Part shown: positions 60,834 through 64,000 of the stretch, piece by piece
Position numbering within the stretch: the stretch's first letter is position 1
Layout: the number at the start of each line of letters is the position of its first letter
Assembly (NCBI GenBank): GCA_947087265.1
Contig: CAMUBY010000002.1
Coordinates: forward strand, 62,001 to 126,000
Source: an uncultured Clostridia bacterium
Lineage (GTDB): Bacteria; Bacillota; Clostridia; Christensenellales; Borkfalkiaceae
DNA length: 64,000 nucleotides
Reading direction: 5' to 3'
Position numbers and translations under genes: made by a program
The notes under the pieces: model-generated
Told to the model about the DNA's origin: nothing
Databases searched by the model: none
What the model saw: the letters and a program-made list of their open reading frames with translations, nothing else

Positions 60834-60869
60834 AAAAGCCGTTTCGGAATATTCCGAAACGGCTTTTTT
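60834..60869. terminator. Bidirectional terminator between pnp and mazF
   Basis: A 17-bp perfect palindrome, AAAAGCCGTTTCGGAAT with ATTCCGAAACGGCTTTT, serving both convergent genes. Confidence 0.9.
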
Positions 60870-60888
60870 AATCGCGTTCGCGCTTATA

Positions 60889-61248
60889 TTACGCCCGATA
60901 AGTATTTCCGTCGAAGCCGAGGGAGATGAGAATCGCGCGGTTTACGCGCGACATGGTGGAGGAGGGTAACTCCCCGATTCGCGACATCAACCGCTTTTTG
61001 TCGATAGTGCGGATTTGTTCCAATAAAATCACGCTGTCTTTCGCAAGACCGAACGCCTGCGGCAGTTCGATGTGCGTAGGGAGTTTGGCTTTGTGAATGC
61101 GGCTCGTGACGGCGGCGGCAATCACGGTCGGCGAATATTTATTTCCCGTATCGTTTTGCACGACCAAAACGGGGCGCACGCCGCCCTGTTCGCTCCCTAC
61201 CACGGGGGAGAGGTCCGCATAATATAATTCTCCGCGTTTTACTACCAT
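60889..61248 (-). CDS. mazF: MazF/PemK-type endoribonuclease toxin, no adjacent antitoxin
   Basis: A 119-residue protein of the PemK/MazF family, closest in pattern to NdoA/Endo[31 protein letters not shown] (conserved G-x-R-P), [19 protein letters not shown], and [13 protein letters not shown]. Such toxins cut mRNA at short sites. The usual MazE/NdoAI antitoxin lies just upstream in Bacilli; here the 159 nt between this gene and the divergent transporter gene hold no plausible antitoxin. GAAGG precedes the ATG. The antitoxin may be encoded elsewhere, or this member may act in housekeeping RNA processing. Confidence 0.88.
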   Translation of the reverse strand: MVVKRGELYYADLSPVVGSEQGGVRPVLVVQNDTGNKYSPTVIAAAVTSRIHKAKLPTHIELPQAFGLAKDSVILLEQIRTIDKKRLMSRIGELPSSTMSRVNRAILISLGFDGNTYRA

Positions 61249-61372
61249 TATGTACCTTCTTTTGTGAGCAATCCTTCCGTTTACAGTTTATGCTACGGTT
61301 TTCTTTTTTGCTCACCGCAAACTGATTGTTGCCTATTTTTTTGTATTTTATACTTCGCGCCATATACGTTGC

Positions 61373-61401
61373 GTGACATTTCTTTTTGTTTTGTGTATAA
61401 T
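61373..61401 (+). promoter_or_regulatory. Cation efflux gene promoter
   Basis: -35 GTGACA (61373-61378), 17-bp spacer, -10 TATAAT (61396-61401), 6 nt before the ATG. Confidence 0.65.
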
Positions 61402-61407
61402 AACGGT

Positions 61408-62511
61408 ATGGAAGAATCTCGTAGCAAACGCGGCAAGACGGTGAGTATCATCGGAATAGTGCTGAACTTTCTTTTGGCGGCGCTCAAAATTACGTTCGGT
61501 GCCGTATTCGGCTTAATTTCCGTACTTGCGGACGGCGTGAATAATCTGAGCGATTGCGGCAGCGGAGCGGTGTCGCTCATCTCCTTTCGTATTGCGGAAA
61601 AACCTGCCGACAAGGAACATCCATACGGACACAGTCGCGCAGAGTATATCGCCGCCATGATTATCGGCTGCTTTGTGCTCATGATTGCGGTGGAACTCAT
61701 GCGGGAATCGATTGCAAAAATCATTTCGGGGGAATTGACGGAAAGTTTCTGGGGCGTCTACGTGGCGCTCGGCGTTTCCGTTGCGGTGAAAGCGGGAATG
61801 TTCGTGCTGTACCGCGTATATGCGCGCAAAATTCAGTCCGACGCGCTCAAAGCCGTTTCGCTTGACAGTCTGTGCGATTGTATCGCAACGCTCGCCGTGA
61901 TTGTGGGACTTGTGATTTCGGGCGAAACGAATTTTGCGGCGGAGGGCTATGCCGGCGCTTTGGTTGCGCTCTTTATCGTGTGGGAGGGCATTCAGATTGT
62001 ACGCGACGCAAGTTCCAAACTCCTCGGGCAGGCGCCCGATTCCTCGCTTACAGAACGTATTCGCGAGTCGGTTTTGAGTGCGGAGAACGTGCTGGGCGTT
62101 CACGACTTACGCGTGTACAGTTTGGGGACGAACCGGTATTTTGCAATCGCGCATATCGAAATGGATGCGAGCCTGCCTGCGTTGCGCTCTCACGAAATCA
62201 TCGACGCAATCGAACGGAAAGTTTGCAGCGAATTCGGCGTGGAGTTTACGGCGCACCTCGACCCCGTAGACCTTTCGGACGCAGAGGCGAAGGAATTGGA
62301 AGAGCGTATCCGCGCCGCTACGGAGGGTATGGTGGAGGGGTTGAATCTGCACGATTTCCGTCTGGTGCGCGGCGCAAAAAAGAAAATTGTTTTTGAGGCG
62401 GGCGTGCCTTTTTCCTGTCCTGAAAAGGACGCGGAAATCCGCAATAATTTAGAACGCGCGGCGCGGCTTCTCGGCGACTACGAGCCTGTCGTACGTGTCG
62501 AAAGAGAATGA
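61408..62511 (+). CDS. Cation diffusion facilitator family transporter
   Basis: A 367-residue CDF protein that exports divalent metal (zinc, iron or manganese) in exchange for protons. Membrane helices run over about 10-190, with metal-site motifs SVLADGVNNLSDC and KEHPYGHSRAEYIAA in helix 2 region and SLDSLCDCIATLAV in helix 5; the C-terminal ferredoxin-like domain holds VHDLRVYSLGTNRYFAIAHIEMD. Metal choice cannot be told. I chose ATG 61408: the upstream open frame (from 61264) would lie over the promoter, and the ATG falls at the predicted transcription start, without a ribosome binding site. Confidence 0.92.
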   Translation: MEESRSKRGKTVSIIGIVLNFLLAALKITFGAVFGLISVLADGVNNLSDCGSGAVSLISFRIAEKPADKEHPYGHSRAEYIAAMIIGCFVLMIAVELMRESIAKIISGELTESFWGVYVALGVSVAVKAGMFVLYRVYARKIQSDALKAVSLDSLCDCIATLAVIVGLVISGETNFAAEGYAGALVALFIVWEGIQIVRDASSKLLGQAPDSSLTERIRESVLSAENVLGVHDLRVYSLGTNRYFAIAHIEMDASLPALRSHEIIDAIERKVCSEFGVEFTAHLDPVDLSDAEAKELEERIRAATEGMVEGLNLHDFRLVRGAKKKIVFEAGVPFSCPEKDAEIRNNLERAARLLGDYEPVVRVERE

Positions 62512-62584
62512 ACGCAATGACTTCGGGCGCGGGAAACCGCGCCTTTTTTCTGCAAAGTTTTTTTTGCACAGTGCCTTGAAAGAA

Positions 62585-62613
62585 TTGTTTTTTTCTTCGG
62601 AAAATGGTATAAT
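62585..62613 (+). promoter_or_regulatory. plsX promoter
   Basis: -35 TTGTTT (62585-62590), 17-bp spacer, -10 TATAAT (62608-62613). Confidence 0.6.
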
Positions 62614-62621
62614 CAATTCGT

Positions 62622-62651
62622 ATGGCTTTTGCCTCTAAGAGGGTAATATGA
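62622..62651 (+). CDS. Possible leaderless mini-ORF overlapping plsX
   Basis: ATG 62622, 8 nt after the -10 box, opens nine codons (MAFASKRVI) that end in TGA overlapping the plsX ATG (ATGA, 62648-62651). It has no ribosome binding site. It could be a leader peptide coupled to plsX, or chance. Too short for any functional call. Confidence 0.2.
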   Translation: MAFASKRVI

Positions 62652-63679
62652 TTAAAATTGTAGTAGACGCAATGGGCGGCGACAACGCTCCCGTTGAAAT
62701 CGTAAAGGGCGCTCTCCTCGCACTGGAAAAGAGGAACGGTTTTTCGGTTATCTTCACGGGTCACGAAGAACTTGTGACCGCCGAATTAAACAAATATAAG
62801 TACGACGCTTCGCGCGTGGAAGTGGTGCATTGCAGCGAAGTGATTACGAACGACGATTCTCCCGCGCACGCCGTGCGCGCTAAACGCGACAGTTCGCTCA
62901 CGGTGGGCTTGAAACTTCTGAAAGAACGCGCCGACGCGGTTGCCTTTCTCTCGGCAGGCTCTACGGGCGCGGTGCTTACGGGCGGCATAATGTATGCGGG
63001 CAGAATCAAGGGCGTTTTACGACCCGCGCTTTGCCCTGCCGTTCCCAACGTGAACGGCACGCGTACGCTACTTTGCGACTGCGGCGCTAACGCGGAATGC
63101 AAACCCCAATATCTCGCGCAATTCGGTTTAATGGCTTCGGCTTACGCAAAGGCGGCGTTCGGCGTAAAAGAGCCGCGTGTGGGACTGCTCACCAACGGTA
63201 CGGAAGAACACAAGGGCGATTCTCTTCATCAGGAAGCGCACGCGCTTTTAAAGGAATTGAAAGGCATTCATTTTATCGGTAATATCGAAGGGCGCGACAT
63301 TATGTACGGCAATATCGACGTTGCGGTTGCAGACGGTTTTTCGGGCAATATTGCATTAAAATCGATGGAGGGCTGCGCGAAAACCGTTTCCGATATTCTG
63401 GCTCAGTCTTTCCGCAAATCGTTTGGCAGCAGAATCAGCTATCTGTTTGCAAAGAAGCATATCGGCAAACTCAAATCTATGCTCGACTATAACGCAATGG
63501 GCGGTACAATCTTTTTAGGACTCAATAAGATTGTAATTAAATCGCACGGTTCTTCCACTGCGAAGAGCATTACCCCCTCCGTGTTGCAGGCGGTAGACGC
63601 CTACCAAGGCAGACTGATTGAAACGCTGACGGAAGCATTCCGCGATGCGGGAATTTCGGAGGAGCGCGGCGATGAATAG
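62648..63679 (+). CDS. plsX: Phosphate acyltransferase PlsX
   Basis: A 343-residue enzyme that makes acyl-phosphate from acyl-ACP for phospholipid synthesis with PlsY. It begins KIVVDAMGGDNAP and has the glycine-rich FLSAGSTGAVLTGG, GNIEGRDIMYG and ADGFSGNIALKSMEG. Normal length. AGAGGG lies 4 nt before ATG. It overlaps rnc by 8 nt; acpP and fab genes, often between plsX and rnc, are not present. Confidence 0.95.
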   Translation: MIKIVVDAMGGDNAPVEIVKGALLALEKRNGFSVIFTGHEELVTAELNKYKYDASRVEVVHCSEVITNDDSPAHAVRAKRDSSLTVGLKLLKERADAVAFLSAGSTGAVLTGGIMYAGRIKGVLRPALCPAVPNVNGTRTLLCDCGANAECKPQYLAQFGLMASAYAKAAFGVKEPRVGLLTNGTEEHKGDSLHQEAHALLKELKGIHFIGNIEGRDIMYGNIDVAVADGFSGNIALKSMEGCAKTVSDILAQSFRKSFGSRISYLFAKKHIGKLKSMLDYNAMGGTIFLGLNKIVIKSHGSSTAKSITPSVLQAVDAYQGRLIETLTEAFRDAGISEERGDE

Positions 63680-64000
63680 CGGCGAGGACTGGACGGAGCA
63701 AACGCTGCGGGAAGCCGAAGAAAGTATCGGTTACTGCTTCCGCGATAAAGCCCTGCTCAAAACCTGTTTTACGCACACGTCGTTTACCAACCATTGCGGC
63801 GAGGAGAATAACGAACGGTTGGAGTTTTTGGGCGATGCGGTGCTGGGGCTTGCGGTCACCGAAACGCTGTTCCGCGAGAAGCGCGACGACGAGGGGAAAC
63901 TCACCGAACTCAGAAAGCAGTTCGTTTCCAAACCGGCACTCGAACAGGCGGAAAAACGCGCGCGGCTCATGCGGTTTCTGCGCTACTTCGGCGGCACGGA
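63672..64000 (+). CDS. rnc: Ribonuclease III, 3' truncated by window edge
   Basis: The first 109 residues of RNase III, which cuts double-stranded RNA in rRNA and mRNA maturation. The signature NNERLEFLGDAVLGLAVTE (about 49-67) with catalytic Glu and Asp is visible, preceded by YCFRDKALLKTCFTHTSFTNH. The C-terminal dsRNA-binding domain lies beyond the window. The start overlaps the plsX end by 8 nt. Confidence 0.95.
   Translation, partial: MNSGEDWTEQTLREAEESIGYCFRDKALLKTCFTHTSFTNHCGEENNERLEFLGDAVLGLAVTETLFREKRDDEGKLTELRKQFVSKPALEQAEKRARLMRFLRYFGGT

Noticed and set aside
61139..61363. Minus-strand 74-codon reading frame as a MazE antitoxin
   Set aside because: It overlaps mazF in another frame, is unusually basic, and lacks any antitoxin pattern or ribosome binding site.

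Overview
The window looks like chromosomal DNA of an uncultured anaerobic Bacillota (class Clostridia). The basis is gene content and order: yqfC-yqfD-phoH-HD protein-ybeY-era-yqzL-recO, a ruvCAB-queA-tgt-yajC-secDF-recJ-rel-hemZ run, the sporulation-type genes yqfC/yqfD, and the SCIFF ribosomal peptide with its radical SAM maturase. Genus is not resolvable from sequence alone. Promoters are of the sigma-A type, almost all with a 17-bp spacer, and intrinsic terminators are frequent.

Layout: 1-3530 carries a transglutaminase-like gene cut by the window edge, an AT-rich GNAT gene, and divergent fba and gapA. 3630-11755 is a long housekeeping run (yqfC to recO) followed by nadB-nadC. 11830-15371 is rpmG-secE-nusG-rplK-rplA-rplJ-rplL with an L10 leader; rpoB does not follow. 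15400-26120 mixes a second AT-rich GNAT gene, a cyclophilin-like lipoprotein, unknown genes, ruvX fused to DUF1292, pdxST-queH, a third AT-rich gene (DUF3885-like), a zinc phospholipase C-like gene, and argH-yggS. 26236-41013 is the main accessory region. It encodes an AgrA/AgrC-like two-component pair whose regulator is frameshifted in a G7 tract, then four large exported proteins: an esterase lipoprotein, two circularly permuted family 3 glycoside hydrolases with membrane anchors, and an Ig-like/carbohydrate-binding lipoprotein. It ends with a small lipoprotein. 41089-58122 is the ruv/que/sec/SCIFF/recJ/rel/hemZ region. 58270-64000 holds rpsO, pnp, a MazF-type toxin without a visible antitoxin, a cation diffusion facilitator, plsX and the start of rnc.

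The most unusual signal is a family of three single-gene units: A (GNAT, 534-1285), B (DUF3885-like, 22251-23048) and C (GNAT-YoaP-like, 15409-16365). Their cargo is unrelated and AT-rich, but their flanks match. Each has an upstream GCGMAC...GTKCGC hairpin, a TTTACT-17-TAWAAT promoter, and a leader with TAATTTA at the same offset from the -10 box. After each stop codon comes AAATTAYAATTTAYCG, followed 7-8 nt later by a terminator hairpin. This resembles a self-expressed gene-cassette family, which I cannot assign to a known mobile element.

Other regulatory architecture worth attention: a terminator-like hairpin that sequesters a ribosome binding site upstream of the TIGR04086-type gene; an attenuator between the SCIFF peptide and its maturase; three genes (ruvC, thiamine pyrophosphokinase, cation efflux) whose -10 boxes place transcription start at or next to the start codon; and an in-frame fusion of RuvX to DUF1292 that retains an internal ribosome binding site and start.
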